A stretch of DNA of 64,000 nucleotides from Haloarchaeobius iranensis (GCF_900103505.1 NZ_FNIA01000005.1:1-64000), one strand, 5' to 3'. Counted from the stretch's first letter, positions 26,899 to 36,373 are shown. The notes: generated by a model not told the origin, from the sequence alone. Numbers and translations: made by a program.

Positions 26899-28709
26899 GC
26901 CTCGGCGTCGAGGCGGAAGCGACGGCCGACGTCGACCCCGACGCCCGGGCCGACGATGCGGCCGTCCACGCGTTCCTCAACAGCTACCTCCGCGAGACCG
27001 GGGCGTACGAGGTCGTCGACGAGGCCGTCGGCGGCGTCGACCCCGGTGCCGACGGGCTCGCCCGCACGACGCTGCCCGCCCAGGGCATCGACCTGCTCGC
27101 CCCGCTGGCGTACCGCTCGCCGACCGAGCGCCACCTGTTCGAGACGCCGGTCCGGTACCGGCTCCCGGACGGCTCGGTCCACCCCGCGGACGCGGCCACG
27201 CTCGCCGCGCTCGTCGTGCGGGACCTCAGCCGTACCGAGGACGGCGACGCGGTCCCCGAGGAGCTGCTCGAACGAGTCCTCCGGAGCAAGCGCGCCGTCG
27301 CGTCGTTCGTCGACGCACGGGCGGGCGACGACGACCGGCTGTACGCCGAGCGGCTGTCGTTCCGGGACGCCGAGCAGGCGCTGGTCTTCGGCCACCATCG
27401 GCACCCGACCCCGAAGAGCCGGGCGGGCATCGCCGAGCGGAACCGGGCGACGTACGCGCCGGAGCTCCGCGGGTCGTTCCCGCTGTCGTACGTGCGGGCC
27501 GACCCCGAGCTGGTGGCGACGGCGTCCGCCCTGGACACGTCCGCCGCCGAGTGGGTGAAGAGCGCGCTCCGCGAGGACCCCGCCGTCACGACCGACTTCG
27601 TGGAGACGCACGTCGAGAGCGACGACGTGCTGCTGCCGGTCCACCCGTGGCAGGCGGACTACCTCCGCGACCAGCCACACGTCGCGCGCCACCTGGGCGA
27701 CGGGCTCGAGCACCTCGGGCAGGTCGGCCAGACGTTCCACCCGACCACCTCGGTCAGGACGCTGTACAGCCCGGCAGCGCCGTTCATGGTGAAGTCGTCG
27801 CTCTCGGTGCGCATCACCAACTCCGTGCGGACGAACAAGCGCCGGGAGCTCGAACGCGGCGTCGCCGTCGCCGAGCTCCTCGACACCGAGCTGGGCGACG
27901 CGCTCGCCGAGCGCTTCCCCGACTTCGACGTCGTCCGGGACCCGGCGTACCTCGCACTCGATGTCGGCGAGGGCCCCGAGTCCGGGCTGGAGACGGTGCT
28001 GCGGGCGAACCCCTTCGGCGGCGAGGGCACCACGAACGCGACGCCGGTCGTCTCGCTCTGCCAGGACGCCATCGCCGGCGAGTCACGCATCGGGCGGCTC
28101 GTCGGGACCATCGCCGAGCGGGAGGGCCGGAGCACCGCCGACGTCGCGCTCGACTGGTACCGCCGGTATCTGGAGCGGTCGGTGCGGCCAGTCCTCTGGC
28201 TCTACCTCGACCGCGGTCTCGGCGTCGAGGCCCACCAGCAGAACGCGGTGCTCACGCTCGACGACGACGGCTATCCGGAGACGTTCCGCTACCGCGACAA
28301 CCAGGGGTTCTACCTCCCCGAGTCGAAGGCGGCCGACGTCGAGCGGTACCTGCCCGGCGTCGGCGACCGGCTGGGCACCGTCGAACCCGACCTCCTCACC
28401 GACATCGCGATGGGCTACTACGTCCTCCAGAACAACGCTCTCGGCGTCGTCAACGCCCTCGGCTGTGCCGGCGTCGTCGACGAGCGACGCCTGCTCGGGG
28501 CGCTCCGGGACGAGCTCGAACGCGCCCGCGACCGGTACGACCACGCGGCGTCGAACGTGCTCGACCTGTTCCTCGACTCCGCGACCGTGCCCTGCAAGGC
28601 GAACCTGCTCACGCGGTTCCGCGGGATGGACGAGCTGGAGAACGACATCGAGAACCAGTCCGTGTACAAGAACGTGACCAACCCCCTCGTCACCGAACTC
28701 GACAGATGA
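26895..28709 (+). CDS. IucA/IucC-family siderophore synthetase (RhbC-like)
   Basis: A 604-residue NIS synthetase, which uses ATP to join a citrate carboxylate to an N-hydroxy-N-acetyl diamine. Family segments visible are HPWQADYL near residue 250, KSSLSVRITNSVRTNK near residue 300 (ATP and citrate contacts) and EAHQQNAVL near residue 445. The ATG start overlaps the ddc stop as ATGA. With the second NIS enzyme at the operon end, the two amide bonds of a schizokinen-type molecule are covered. Confidence 0.9.
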   Translation: MSLGVEAEATADVDPDARADDAAVHAFLNSYLRETGAYEVVDEAVGGVDPGADGLARTTLPAQGIDLLAPLAYRSPTERHLFETPVRYRLPDGSVHPADAATLAALVVRDLSRTEDGDAVPEELLERVLRSKRAVASFVDARAGDDDRLYAERLSFRDAEQALVFGHHRHPTPKSRAGIAERNRATYAPELRGSFPLSYVRADPELVATASALDTSAAEWVKSALREDPAVTTDFVETHVESDDVLLPVHPWQADYLRDQPHVARHLGDGLEHLGQVGQTFHPTTSVRTLYSPAAPFMVKSSLSVRITNSVRTNKRRELERGVAVAELLDTELGDALAERFPDFDVVRDPAYLALDVGEGPESGLETVLRANPFGGEGTTNATPVVSLCQDAIAGESRIGRLVGTIAEREGRSTADVALDWYRRYLERSVRPVLWLYLDRGLGVEAHQQNAVLTLDDDGYPETFRYRDNQGFYLPESKAADVERYLPGVGDRLGTVEPDLLTDIAMGYYVLQNNALGVVNALGCAGVVDERRLLGALRDELERARDRYDHAASNVLDLFLDSATVPCKANLLTRFRGMDELENDIENQSVYKNVTNPLVTELDR

Positions 28710-29374
28710 CGGCATCCGACCCCGACGACCTGGCGTACGCACCGGGCCCGGACGAGACGATCCGGTCGAACTACGTGTTCCAGCGGTACGACCGCGACAT
28801 CGAACGGACGGTATCGTTCCGGCCGGCCTCGATGGAGCGGGACCTCGGGCGGCTCCACGCGTGGCTCGGCTACGACCACGTGAAGCCGTTCTGGCAGCTC
28901 GACCTGCCGCTGCCGGAGTTCCGCGACCGGCTCGCGGAGAAGCTGGCCGACGACCACATGACGCCGTACATCGGCTACGTCGACCACGTCCCGATGAGCT
29001 ACTGGGAGGTGTACTGGGCCGCAGCGGACGACCTCGCGAACCACTACGACGCCGACCCGGCCGACCAGGGCGCACATCTGCTCGTGGGCCCACCCGAGTA
29101 CCTCGACCGGGGCTACGCGACGGCGCTCATCCGGGCGCTGGGCATCATGCAGTTCTCCCACCCGGAGACCGAGCGCGCCGTGGTCGAACCCGACGCCCGC
29201 AACGACGTGGTCATCCACGTCCTCCGACAGTGCGGCTTCGAGCCACGCAAGGAGTTCCACTTCGAGGAGGCCGAGAAGGACGCGCTGCTGATGGTCTGCG
29301 AGCGGGAGGCGTTCGAGGACGCGCTGCTCGCGAGCTCGCCCGCCACGCTCGCACGCGGAGGGAGCGATGACTGA
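28706..29374 (+). CDS. GNAT N-acetyltransferase for hydroxylated diamine (RhbD/IucB-like)
   Basis: A 222-residue acyltransferase of the IucB/RhbD group, which puts an acetyl group on the hydroxylated amine to form the hydroxamate. Visible marks are the MSYWEVYWA segment, the GPPEYLDRGYATALI acetyl-CoA-binding helix start near residue 130, and the PDARNDVVIHVL..CGF motif near residue 160. The start overlaps the preceding stop as ATGA. Cytoplasmic. Confidence 0.88.
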   Translation: MTASDPDDLAYAPGPDETIRSNYVFQRYDRDIERTVSFRPASMERDLGRLHAWLGYDHVKPFWQLDLPLPEFRDRLAEKLADDHMTPYIGYVDHVPMSYWEVYWAAADDLANHYDADPADQGAHLLVGPPEYLDRGYATALIRALGIMQFSHPETERAVVEPDARNDVVIHVLRQCGFEPRKEFHFEEAEKDALLMVCEREAFEDALLASSPATLARGGSDD

Positions 29375-30842
29375 GACGACGGACCACGCCGCGACGGGAA
29401 CCGATGCGGCGTCCTCCGCCAGCACCGACGACCAGCGGGTCCACGACGTCGTCGGCGTCGGCGTCGGCCCGTTCAACCTCGGGCTCGCCGCGCTGCTCGA
29501 CGGTGTGGACGCGGACGTCGACGCCGTGTTCTGCGAGCGCGACGCCGAGTTCCACTGGCACGAGGGCATGCTGCTCGCGGGGACGACGCTCGAGGTGCCC
29601 TTCCTCGCGGACCTCGTGACGCTCGTCGACCCGACGAACCCCCACAGCTACCTCAACTACCTGCGCGAGACGGGCCGTATCTACGAGTTCTACTTCTACG
29701 AGACGTTCCAGACCCCGCGGCGGGAGTACGACGACTACCTGCGCTGGGTGGCCGAGCGCCTCGACAGCCCCCGCTTCGACCGGGAGGTGACCTCCGTGCA
29801 GTGGGTCGCGCCGGGGGGGCACGGGGCTGGCGACGACCCCGACGGCACCGCCGACGAGGGGCACTACCTCGTGAGCGCGCACCACCCCGAGACCGGCGAG
29901 GAGTTCGAGTACCGCGGCGAGCACCTCGCACTCGGCGTCGGTTCCCGTCCGCAGGTCCCCGAGTCGCTGCAGGGCCACCCCACCGACGAGGTGTTCCACA
30001 CCGCCCGGTACCGGTACGAGCGGGCGGGCGCGCTCGACGCCGACTCTGTCACGGTCGTCGGCTCGGGCCAGAGCGCGGCCGAGGTGTTCCACGACCTGCT
30101 GGAGCGCCAGCCCGACCACGGCTACCGGCTCGACTGGCTCACCCGGTCGGACGGCTTCTTCCCGATGGAGTACTCGAAGCTCGGCCTCCAGCACTTCGCG
30201 CCGGAGTACGAGCAGTACGTCTACGACCTGCCCCAGGACGTGCGCGACGACCTCATCCCGGACCAGGACCTGCTGTACAAGGGCGTCGACCCGGACACGA
30301 GCGCCGCCATCTACGACCTGCTCTACCGGCGGTCGGTCGGCGACCGCGCGCCCGACGTCGGGCTGTTCGCCATGACCGAGGTCCGGGACATCGTGGCGAC
30401 CGGCCAGGGCTACGCGCTCGACTGCCACCAGTGGCAGGCCGAGGAGTCGTTCGTCCACGAGAGCGAGGTGGTCGTCCTCGGGACCGGCTACGAGCGACCC
30501 GTCCCGGGATTCCTCGAGCCGCTCGAGGAGGCGATCCACTGGGACGAGCGGGGGCGGTTCGCGGTCACCGCCGACCACCGACTGGCGATCGACCACCCCG
30601 GCGACGTGTTCCTCCAGAACGCGGAGGTCCACACGCACGGCGTCGGCGTCCCGGACCTCGGGCTGGGGCCGGACCGGAACGCCCGGTTCGTCAACCGGCT
30701 CCTCGGTCGCGAGCGCTACCCCGAGGACAGCGACACGGTCTACCAGGACTTCTCGGTCGAACAGTTCGTTGAGCACGCCCCGGGCGCGACCCGCCAGCGC
30801 GCGGGCGAACCGACCACCGCAGCTACCTCCGACGACAGATGA
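29367..30842 (+). CDS. diamine N-monooxygenase (RhbE/IucD-like)
   Basis: A 491-residue flavin-dependent N-hydroxylase of the lysine/ornithine monooxygenase family. The FAD fold starts at GVGVGPFNLGLAAL near residue 31, the NADPH fold is VVGSGQSAAEVF near residue 230, and the late ATGY-type motif is LGTGYERP. In this operon the substrate should be 1,3-diaminopropane (inference from dat and ddc). It overlaps the acetyltransferase gene by 8 bases. The first 25 residues are Thr/Ala/Asp-rich and probably disordered. Confidence 0.9.
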   Translation: MTETTDHAATGTDAASSASTDDQRVHDVVGVGVGPFNLGLAALLDGVDADVDAVFCERDAEFHWHEGMLLAGTTLEVPFLADLVTLVDPTNPHSYLNYLRETGRIYEFYFYETFQTPRREYDDYLRWVAERLDSPRFDREVTSVQWVAPGGHGAGDDPDGTADEGHYLVSAHHPETGEEFEYRGEHLALGVGSRPQVPESLQGHPTDEVFHTARYRYERAGALDADSVTVVGSGQSAAEVFHDLLERQPDHGYRLDWLTRSDGFFPMEYSKLGLQHFAPEYEQYVYDLPQDVRDDLIPDQDLLYKGVDPDTSAAIYDLLYRRSVGDRAPDVGLFAMTEVRDIVATGQGYALDCHQWQAEESFVHESEVVVLGTGYERPVPGFLEPLEEAIHWDERGRFAVTADHRLAIDHPGDVFLQNAEVHTHGVGVPDLGLGPDRNARFVNRLLGRERYPEDSDTVYQDFSVEQFVEHAPGATRQRAGEPTTAATSDDR

Positions 30843-32713
30843 ACCCGAACGACACGCTCCGAGACGACGCACTGCGCCCCGAGATATGGGAGACCGTCGA
30901 GCGCCGCCTCCTGACGAAGATGGTGGAGGAGTTCGCCTACGAGACGATCGTCGTCCCCGAGCCCGTGGCCGACGGGAGGGCCGACGACGTGCACGCCGAC
31001 ACGAGCCGTGCCGACCACGACGACTGGGGACGCTATCGCTTCGAGCTGGGCGACGCCGCCTACCGCTTCGCCGCGAGCGAGCGGCTGCTCGACACCCTGT
31101 CGGTGCACGAGGGGACCGTCGAGCGACGGAGCGACGACGGCTGGCGGCCGGTCGAGGACCCGCTCCGGCTGCTGCGGGACCTCGGCGCCTCGACCGACGA
31201 CCTCGACGGGCTGACCGAGGGGAACCTCGTCCGCGAGTACAGACGGACGCTGCTCGCCGACGCTCACATTGAGGCCCGGCGGCGCGAGCGCGACGGCTTC
31301 GACCCGACCGAACTCGACTACGCGCACCTCGAGGGCGAGATGGACGGTCATCCGTGGATCACCTACAACAAGGGCCGGCTCGGGTGGGGCTACGACGACT
31401 ACCGGCAGTACGCCCCCGAGCTGAAACAGCCCGTGACGCTCTCGTGGGCCGCCGTCAGCCGCGAGCGGGCGACGTTCGTCGCGACCGACGACCACGACCA
31501 CGAGTCGCTCGTCCGCGGCGAGCTCGGCGACCACTACGGCCGCTTCCGTGACCGGCTCGCGACGAAGGGGCTGGACCCCGACGACTACTACTTCCTGCCC
31601 GTCCACGACTGGCAGTGGTCCAACAGCGTCGTGCCGCTGTTCGCCGGCGACATCGCCGCCGACGACGTCGTCCCGCTGGGCGAGGGGCCCGACGAGTACC
31701 TCCCCCAGCAGTCGGTGCGGACGTTCGTCAACGTCGACCACGACGAGAAGCACCACGTGAAGGTGCCGATGCGCATCCTCAACACGCTCGTCTGGCGCGG
31801 GCTCCCCGGCGAGCGGACGAAGCTCGCGCCGACGGTCACCGAGTACATCACCGACATCTACGAGGACGACGCGTTCCTGCAGGAGCAGGGTGTCGTCCTC
31901 CCCGGGGAGATAGCCGGCGTCCACTACGACCACGGCGACTTCACCGCGGTCGACGACTCGCCGTACCAGTACCACGAGCTCCTCGGCGCGGTCTGGCGCG
32001 AGTCCGTCTACACGTTCCTCGACGACGACGAGCAGGTGGTCACGCTCTCGGCGCTCATGCACGTCGACGGCGAGGGCGTCCCCTACCTCTCGCGGCTGGT
32101 GGAGGCCTCCGGTCTCACCCTCGACGAGTGGCTCGCCGAGTTCTTCGACACGGTGCTCCCGCCGCTGCTGCACTTCCTCTACAAGTACGGGACGGTGTTC
32201 TCGCCGCACGGGCAGAACGCGATGCTGGTCGTCTCGGACGGCCGTCCCTCGCGGCTGGCGGTCAAGGACTTCGTCGACGACGTGAACGTGAGCGACCAGC
32301 CACTCCCCGAGCTCGACCGGCTGACCGCCGGGATGGACGACGTCCTCAGGAAGGAGCCACCGGAGGGGCTCTGTCAGTTCATCTTCGGGGGGCTGTTCGT
32401 CTGCGTCCTCCGGTACGTCGCCGACGTCCTCGTCGAGCGCGAGGGGTACCCCGAGGAGCGGTTCTGGGGGCACGCCCGTCGGGCCGTCCTCGACTACCAG
32501 GCGCGGTTCCCCGAGCTCGAGGACCGGTTCGAGCTGTTCGACATGTTCCAGCCGAAGTTCTTCAAGCTCGCACTGAACCGGAACCGCATCTTCGATTACG
32601 GCTACGACGACGCGCCCGGCCGGCCGCACGCGTCGGTCCACGGCTCGGTGACGAACGTCCTCGACGAGGTCGATGCGGTGGAGGCGCCGCGGCCGGGCCC
32701 CGCGGACGACTGA
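30839..32713 (+). CDS. IucA/IucC-family siderophore synthetase (RhbF-like)
   Basis: A 624-residue NIS synthetase, paralogous to the third gene of the operon. Core motifs are HDWQWSN near residue 257, KVPMRILNTLVWRG near residue 306, SPHGQNAMLVV near residue 457 and the Fe-transport-protein-like C-terminal domain. As last of six genes it matches rhbF by position and type. The start overlaps the monooxygenase stop as ATGA. It is convergent with the DapF-like gene, 23 bases apart. No siderophore exporter or uptake genes follow. Confidence 0.9.
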   Translation: MNPNDTLRDDALRPEIWETVERRLLTKMVEEFAYETIVVPEPVADGRADDVHADTSRADHDDWGRYRFELGDAAYRFAASERLLDTLSVHEGTVERRSDDGWRPVEDPLRLLRDLGASTDDLDGLTEGNLVREYRRTLLADAHIEARRRERDGFDPTELDYAHLEGEMDGHPWITYNKGRLGWGYDDYRQYAPELKQPVTLSWAAVSRERATFVATDDHDHESLVRGELGDHYGRFRDRLATKGLDPDDYYFLPVHDWQWSNSVVPLFAGDIAADDVVPLGEGPDEYLPQQSVRTFVNVDHDEKHHVKVPMRILNTLVWRGLPGERTKLAPTVTEYITDIYEDDAFLQEQGVVLPGEIAGVHYDHGDFTAVDDSPYQYHELLGAVWRESVYTFLDDDEQVVTLSALMHVDGEGVPYLSRLVEASGLTLDEWLAEFFDTVLPPLLHFLYKYGTVFSPHGQNAMLVVSDGRPSRLAVKDFVDDVNVSDQPLPELDRLTAGMDDVLRKEPPEGLCQFIFGGLFVCVLRYVADVLVEREGYPEERFWGHARRAVLDYQARFPELEDRFELFDMFQPKFFKLALNRNRIFDYGYDDAPGRPHASVHGSVTNVLDEVDAVEAPRPGPADD

Positions 32714-32736
32714 GCGTCATGCGACGGCTGTAGCGG

Positions 32737-33291
32737 TCACCGGTCCGTGGTCTGTGCGGCCCCGTCCGTCGTCCAGTCATCCGGTTCGCCGCCACCGCCG
32801 TCGTCACACGACGAGTCGGCAGTCCACGGACTATCATCGCGCCCGTCGGACACCGGACCCCTGACGACGGGCGGCCGGCTCTCGGGGAGCGACACCGCGA
32901 GTCCGGTCGCGTGGGTCGGGAGAGCGACCCTGTCACCGACCTCCACCGACACCTCCCGGCCGTGGCTCTCCGCCCGCCGCGTGCCCGCGAGCGTGTCGAG
33001 CATCACCGCGTCGGTCCCGGCCCGGTCCATCGCCCACCGTGCCGCACAGAGTGCTCCGTTCGCGGGAACCGCTTCGGTCGTCCCGTCGGGTCCGTAGGCG
33101 GTCAGCACGACGCGTGGCGGGTCGTATCGCTCCTCCAGCGCACAGAACAGGACACCGTCGAGCGCCGGCGCGCCGTCTGCTCGACACCGCGACCGGGCGA
33201 ACGCCCGCCGGTCGGCGATGCACGCCTGTGTATCGACCACGAGGTACGCGCGCCCCGCGGTACGGTAGGTTCGGGCCGGGCGGTCACTCAT
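32737..33291 (-). CDS. half-size DapF-like protein lacking the catalytic cysteine
   Basis: A 184-residue protein whose middle matches the N-terminal half of haloarchaeal diaminopimelate epimerase: LVVDTQA, a GVLFCALEERY..PRVVLTAYGPDG stretch, then VPANGALCAARWA, where DapF has its CGNG.RC motif. The first catalytic Cys is replaced by Pro, and the C-terminal half with the second Cys is absent, ending instead in an acidic low-complexity tail. The start at 33291 follows a GAGGTGAGG ribosome site; a GTG at 33381 is also open. An iron-box palindrome lies about 100 bases upstream. An epimerase activity is unlikely. Confidence 0.6.
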   Translation of the reverse strand: MSDRPARTYRTAGRAYLVVDTQACIADRRAFARSRCRADGAPALDGVLFCALEERYDPPRVVLTAYGPDGTTEAVPANGALCAARWAMDRAGTDAVMLDTLAGTRRAESHGREVSVEVGDRVALPTHATGLAVSLPESRPPVVRGPVSDGRDDSPWTADSSCDDGGGGEPDDWTTDGAAQTTDR

Positions 33292-33388
33292 CTGATCCTC
33301 ACCTCGAGTTCCAGTTTCGGGTGTTCGGCGGGTCGATTCCGGTGAAGGCGGGTCGTCTGCTGTACGGGAATCGGGGGACACATAGCCA

Positions 33389-33408
33389 GTTTTAGGTCGA
33401 CCTAAAAC
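33389..33408. promoter_or_regulatory. iron-box palindrome 3
   Basis: GTTTTAGGTCGACCTAAAAC is a perfect 20-bp palindrome, a close relative of the two sites at the siderophore promoter. It is placed upstream of the DapF-like gene read on the minus strand, so that gene probably belongs to the same iron regulon. Confidence 0.75.
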
Positions 33409-33828
33409 TTAAGCCGTCCGGTCCGCCCACAGGGAGAGTTCACCTTTCGACGGGTGCCACGGGCCGGTGACGCTACCGGCGGTGCTCGACAGTACTGTCT
33501 GTCTTTAAGATAAGGAAATTTATGGTTATTAAGCAGATAATATGACACGAACTAGATAATAAAATTCACAAGAAAAAATTAGATTTTAAATATTGAGGCC
33601 GTATTCAGACTATATAATTAGCAAAACAGTATTTATTCTCAGAATAACCACGTTATAGAATACTACAAGAAATAATTTATAATCAAAGCTAGTACAGAAA
33701 TATAACTCATATGTAATATTTTGATAGCTCCTGCGCGTGCTCTGCCCGGCCGACCATCCCCAAACCTAACGTCCGTACTGATGTTACGTTTCGCAAGCTA
33801 CTTCCCGATAGCCCGACAATCCGGGGAC
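33409..33828. other. gene-free spacer with an AT-rich core
   Basis: About 250 bases (33500-33730) are far richer in A/T than anything else in the window, with many short A and T runs and no open frame of note. It precedes rdfA. It could be an old insertion scar, a promoter region or a nucleoid-protein site. Nothing more specific is visible. Confidence 0.5.
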
Positions 33829-34416
33829 ATGGCAGGTGACGGGAGCCGGCGCGGCAAGGTCGCGCGATTGATCGACGAGCACGACCTCGACGGGGACTGG
33901 CTGGTCGAGGAGTGGACGCGCCCGGACGACGAACGGAAGAGCTTGCGACAGCTCGCCGACGCGTTCAACCGACGGCTGCTGGCGGCCGAGCTTCCGGACG
34001 TTGGGCCGACGCAGGTCGAGCGCTACCACGAGGCGCTGACCGACGACGACGCGAGCGCGGGGGTGCGGACGGAGGTCGAGGTCGAGCTCGCAGACCGGGG
34101 CATCGACGTGGACGAACTGCGCGGCGAGTTCGTCTCGTACCAGTCTATCCGGACCTACGTCCAGGCACGGGGGGCGAGCTACGAGGGGCGGTCGGCCGAG
34201 GAGCAGCGCGCGAAGGACGTCGAGAGCATCGAGCGGCTGCGTGGGCGGCTCGCCTCGGTCACGGAGGAGCGGCTCGACCGAGGCCGGCGGGCGGACCGGC
34301 TCACGCTCGGGGAGTACCGGCTGTTCGTCGACGTGACCGTCTACTGCGAGGACTGCGGCTCGCAGTTCGAGGCGACGGAGGTGCTGGAGACGGGCGGGTG
34401 CGACTGCGATTCGTAG
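33829..34416 (+). CDS. rdfA: rod-determining factor RdfA family protein
   Basis: A 195-residue protein. From memory it matches the RdfA family, named for its role in rod-shaped cells of Haloferax volcanii. It starts with GRRGKVARLIDEHDL-type helix segments (here SRRGKVARLIDEHDL), has a charged helical middle with the RTYVQARGASYEG stretch, and ends in a small zinc-ribbon tail (CEDC...CDCDS). In other haloarchaea this gene commonly sits beside an SMC-related gene, as it does here. The ATG at 33829 is chosen over upstream ATGs because the extra residues are not family-like. Confidence 0.75.
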   Translation: MAGDGSRRGKVARLIDEHDLDGDWLVEEWTRPDDERKSLRQLADAFNRRLLAAELPDVGPTQVERYHEALTDDDASAGVRTEVEVELADRGIDVDELRGEFVSYQSIRTYVQARGASYEGRSAEEQRAKDVESIERLRGRLASVTEERLDRGRRADRLTLGEYRLFVDVTVYCEDCGSQFEATEVLETGGCDCDS

Positions 34417-36351
34417 CTATATCTCGGTGACGTAGCGGTAGTCGTCGTCGAGGGCGGCGGCGTCTTCGGGCAACAGCGCGACGACGAGGAAGTCGGCGTA
34501 GTCGGCGAAGTGCGCGACGAGGTCGGTCAGTCGCTCCGCGTCGATGGCCTCCAGCGAGTCCAGCAGCATGAACGGGACTGACTCGTACACCTCGTGGACG
34601 AGGTAGCCCGCGAGCGCGAACACGAGCCCCGTCACCTCGCGCTCGCTCTCACTCAGGTGGTCGACCGTGTCCTCGTAGGTGGTGCCGCTCGCGGTGCTCC
34701 GGACGATGTGGAGCTCGAACGTCGACTCGACGTCGCCCCCGCGGCCGCCGTCGGTCTCCCGTCGTTCGATCCAGACCCGTTCGACGTTGTCGTAGTCGAG
34801 GACGCCCAGCACCGTCTCCATGTGCTCGTTGAACGCCTCGACGGCGTCGCGCTCGATGCGCTCGACGCGGGTCCGGAGGTCGGTGAGCTGGTCGGCGACC
34901 GCGTCGCGTTCCCCCTGGAGGTCCGCCTCACGGTCGAGCCGGGATTCGATACGCTCGATCTCCGCCTCCACGTCCGCGAGGTCGTCCTCGAGTCCATCGA
35001 TCTCGAACTCCAGCTGGTTCGCCTCGCGGTGGCGGTCGAGCACCTCGCCGTGCTCGCGGGTCTGCTGCTCGTCGACCTCGGCCTCGAGTGCCTCGATGTC
35101 CTCGGTCAGCTCGCGGCGTCGCGCCTGGAGGTCGTCGAGGGCGTCGCGGCGTCGGTCGAGCTCGTCCTCGACCCGTCGGAGGCGGGACTCGGCCGACTCG
35201 CGGCTGGACTGCGCCCGTTCGAGCTCGCGTTGCTCCTCGCGGAGCGTCTCTATCTCGTCCTCGACGTCGGCGAGGTCGTCGAGCCGGTCCTGCCTGACGG
35301 AACGGAGCTCCGCCACGGTGGCCGCCACCTGGTCGGCCTCGACGCGCGTCCCGCAGGTCCAGCAGGTCACGGTGTCGTCGACGAGCTGGTCCGTCAGCGC
35401 GCCGTCCTCGTCGTCCCCGCCCACGTCGTCGGGCAGGCTCGTGTCCCCGTCGAGCAGCTCCTCGTTGAACTCGACGATGCTCATGAGCTCGGAGAGCTGG
35501 GCGTTCAGCTCGTTCTTTCGGGTCCGGAGTCGGTCTATCTCGCGTTCGAGGTCGGCGCTGTTACCCATCGGCGTCTCGGGCAGTTCCGCGAGTTCGTTCT
35601 CCACATCGCTCCGCTCCGCCCGGAGCGACTCGATGCTGCGCTTCTGGGACTCGATGTCGCCGCGGACAGACTCGAGTTCCGAGCGCGTCTCGGAGAGCGC
35701 CGAGAGCTTCGACTCGAGAGCCTGTTTCTCGCGTTGGCTGGCCTCGACGCTCGCGTCGGCGTCCTCGATGAGCCCCTCGACCTCGGCCAGCTCGGCCCGC
35801 TTCTCGTCGATGGCGTCCTCGATGCGGGTCCGTTCGGCCTCGAGTTCCGGGAGCTCTCCCTTCAGCGAGTCCAGTTCGTCGAGGCGCTCGTCGAGGTCCG
35901 CCTTCTCCCGTTCGAGGTCGGCGATCTCCTGCTCGATGGCGGTCGTGTCGATGGGGCGCATGAGCAGTTCGCGGAGGTCGCCACGCGTCGCGACCGCCCG
36001 TCGGGCCTCGTTGTCCTCGAGGAGGAACGCGAAGAGTTCGGCCAGTTCTGGGTCGTCGGTGAATGGGTCGCCATCGGTGGTGACGGTCCCACCGGCGGTG
36101 CGTCGGAGCGTCCGCGTGTACGTCTCGTCACCCAGTTCGAGATCGACGCGTCCCTCGTCGGCGTCGCGCTTGAGGCTGGCGTCGTCGCTACCGACGGCGG
36201 CCATGACGCTCTGGAGGAACGACGTCCTGTTCGTTGCGTTCCGCCCGGACAGGACTGTTACGCCCCGTTCGAGCTCGACTGTCGCGTCGTCGATGCCGCC
36301 GACGTTCGACACCGAGAACACCGCATGGTCTGCAGTCTCTACCGAATCCAT
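34417..36351 (-). CDS. archaea-specific SMC-related protein
   Basis: A 644-residue ATPase of the Rad50/SMC type. The head begins with an unusual P-loop SGRNATNRTSF (residues 35-45) that lacks the normal GKS/T lysine. Two long coiled-coil arms (about 135-300 and 340-520) surround a zinc hook CWTC at residues 330-333. The C-terminal head has a signature-like LSESEREVTGL and a Walker B PFMLLDSLEAID. It ends one base after the convergent rdfA gene. A physical or functional link with RdfA is inferred from this recurring pairing. Confidence 0.85.
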   Translation of the reverse strand: MDSVETADHAVFSVSNVGGIDDATVELERGVTVLSGRNATNRTSFLQSVMAAVGSDDASLKRDADEGRVDLELGDETYTRTLRRTAGGTVTTDGDPFTDDPELAELFAFLLEDNEARRAVATRGDLRELLMRPIDTTAIEQEIADLEREKADLDERLDELDSLKGELPELEAERTRIEDAIDEKRAELAEVEGLIEDADASVEASQREKQALESKLSALSETRSELESVRGDIESQKRSIESLRAERSDVENELAELPETPMGNSADLEREIDRLRTRKNELNAQLSELMSIVEFNEELLDGDTSLPDDVGGDDEDGALTDQLVDDTVTCWTCGTRVEADQVAATVAELRSVRQDRLDDLADVEDEIETLREEQRELERAQSSRESAESRLRRVEDELDRRRDALDDLQARRRELTEDIEALEAEVDEQQTREHGEVLDRHREANQLEFEIDGLEDDLADVEAEIERIESRLDREADLQGERDAVADQLTDLRTRVERIERDAVEAFNEHMETVLGVLDYDNVERVWIERRETDGGRGGDVESTFELHIVRSTASGTTYEDTVDHLSESEREVTGLVFALAGYLVHEVYESVPFMLLDSLEAIDAERLTDLVAHFADYADFLVVALLPEDAAALDDDYRYVTEI

Positions 36352-36373
36352 GTTCCGCACGTCGAACGTGGTG

